In this document: positions 63,661-64,000 of the stretch, piece after piece
Numbering within the stretch: position 1 is the stretch's first letter
How the letters are laid out: each line of letters starts with the position of its first letter
Assembly: GCF_014650495.1 (NCBI RefSeq)
Contig: NZ_BMVB01000004.1
Coordinates: forward strand, 1-64,000
DNA: 64,000 bases
Origin: Streptomyces cinnamoneus
GTDB taxonomy: Bacteria; Actinomycetota; Actinomycetes; Streptomycetales; Streptomycetaceae
Direction: 5' to 3'
Notes under the pieces: generated by a model
Databases searched by the model: none
Seen by the model: only the letters and a program-made list of their open reading frames with translations
Told to the model about the DNA's origin: nothing
Translations under genes and position numbers: made by a program

Positions 63661-64000
63661 GAGACTTCCCCGCGGCTCGCGGTGGGCGCGACGGCGAGGG
63701 GATGCCGCCGGCGGCGGGAGCTGCGGCGGGTGCCGCGCTCATGGAGGATCACCTTCAGCACACGCAGTCCGTCGCGCACGGCCCGCAGATTGCTCGCGCC
63801 GTGGATGCGGACGAACTCATGGCTGGGAATCTCCTGGACCCGCAGCCCGGCCTTCACCACTCTGATGTTCATCAGGGTCTCGACCTCGAAGCCGGCGCAG
63901 TCCAGGGCTATCTCGTCCAGGCAGTACTTCCAGAACGCGTTGTACCCGTAGCACAGGTCGGTGTAGCGGGCGCCGAACTTGTGATTGACCATGGAGGTCA
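63657..64000 (-). CDS. GT2 family glycosyltransferase (C-terminal part, runs off the window)
   Basis: The frame is open to the window edge. The visible 114 or so residues contain KFGARYTDLCYGYNAFWKYC and FEVETLMNIRVVKAGLRVQE, the C-terminal half of polyprenyl-phosphate or dolichol-phosphate mannosyltransferase-like GT2 enzymes. The Met at 63992 is internal, not a start. The tail is basic (RRSSRRRRH). It overlaps the next gene by 4 nt. Confidence 0.88.
   Translation of the reverse strand, partial: TSMVNHKFGARYTDLCYGYNAFWKYCLDEIALDCAGFEVETLMNIRVVKAGLRVQEIPSHEFVRIHGASNLRAVRDGLRVLKVILHERGTRRSSRRRRHPLAVAPTASRGEVS

Overview
The window is a stretch of high-GC (about 70% or more) actinobacterial chromosome, almost certainly Streptomyces. 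Evidence: GC-saturated third codon positions, many GTG/TTG starts, TANNNT-type promoters with leaderless transcripts, and families such as a SepF-like protein, streptogrisin proteases, a subtilisin inhibitor, DUF397/XRE regulators and an AfsR-like TPR ATPase. No rRNA, tRNA, CRISPR array, prophage or complete insertion sequence was seen.

Layout. 1-5 kb: a PucR-type regulator divergent from an MFS exporter, then a GH15 glucoamylase-like protein. 5.4-21 kb: a housekeeping core that as far as I recall is syntenic in Streptomyces: pyrG, a NUDIX hydrolase, a TPR/NTPase, ald, a ParA-like ATPase with a ribbon-helix-helix-like partner, scpA-scpB, an RsuA/RluB pseudouridine synthase, DUF952, tyrA, and the cmk-plsC-der operon. 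21-33 kb: two conserved hypothetical genes, a 38-codon candidate microgene, a GT4 glycosyltransferase with an unknown partner, a solitary ctaD, an I78 protease inhibitor, a PAP2 phosphatase, a mannosyltransferase-like membrane protein, a DHA2 exporter and a glutaryl-CoA dehydrogenase-like enzyme. 33-41 kb: a SepF-like division protein, a DUF5685 protein with an extremely cysteine-rich tail, an orphan sulfur-type leader peptide opposite an LLM flavin oxidoreductase, DUF1684, two streptogrisin-type proteases flanking an SPFH protein, and an SSI-type inhibitor with a predicted Arg P1 site. 42-48 kb: an SOS-controlled error-prone polymerase operon (LexA-like box, dnaE2, ImuB-like Y-family protein carrying a REP-like insertion) and a secreted lipase. 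48-55 kb: lipoprotein, AraC regulator, two tiny Cys-containing genes, a frameshifted XRE regulator with its DUF397 partner, DUF402, a fused carboxyltransferase, a GntR regulator and an AAA ATPase. 55-64 kb: a secreted/anchored glycosidase-like protein, a two-gene unit (84-residue unknown protein plus a 2-oxoglutarate/Fe(II) oxygenase-like protein), and a convergent surface-polysaccharide operon (two GT2 enzymes, a polysaccharide deacetylase, a flippase fused to a second membrane domain) that runs off the right edge.

Main things worth a second look: the peptide/oxygenase pair at 57.2-58.1 kb, which is RiPP-like in architecture; the orphan leader peptide at 35.1 kb; the ParA/RHH pair coupled to the condensin loader genes with a palindrome over its candidate promoter; the REP-like element read in frame inside the ImuB-like gene; the flippase fusion; and the unusual number of leaderless genes, including one divergent pair whose promoters must physically overlap.
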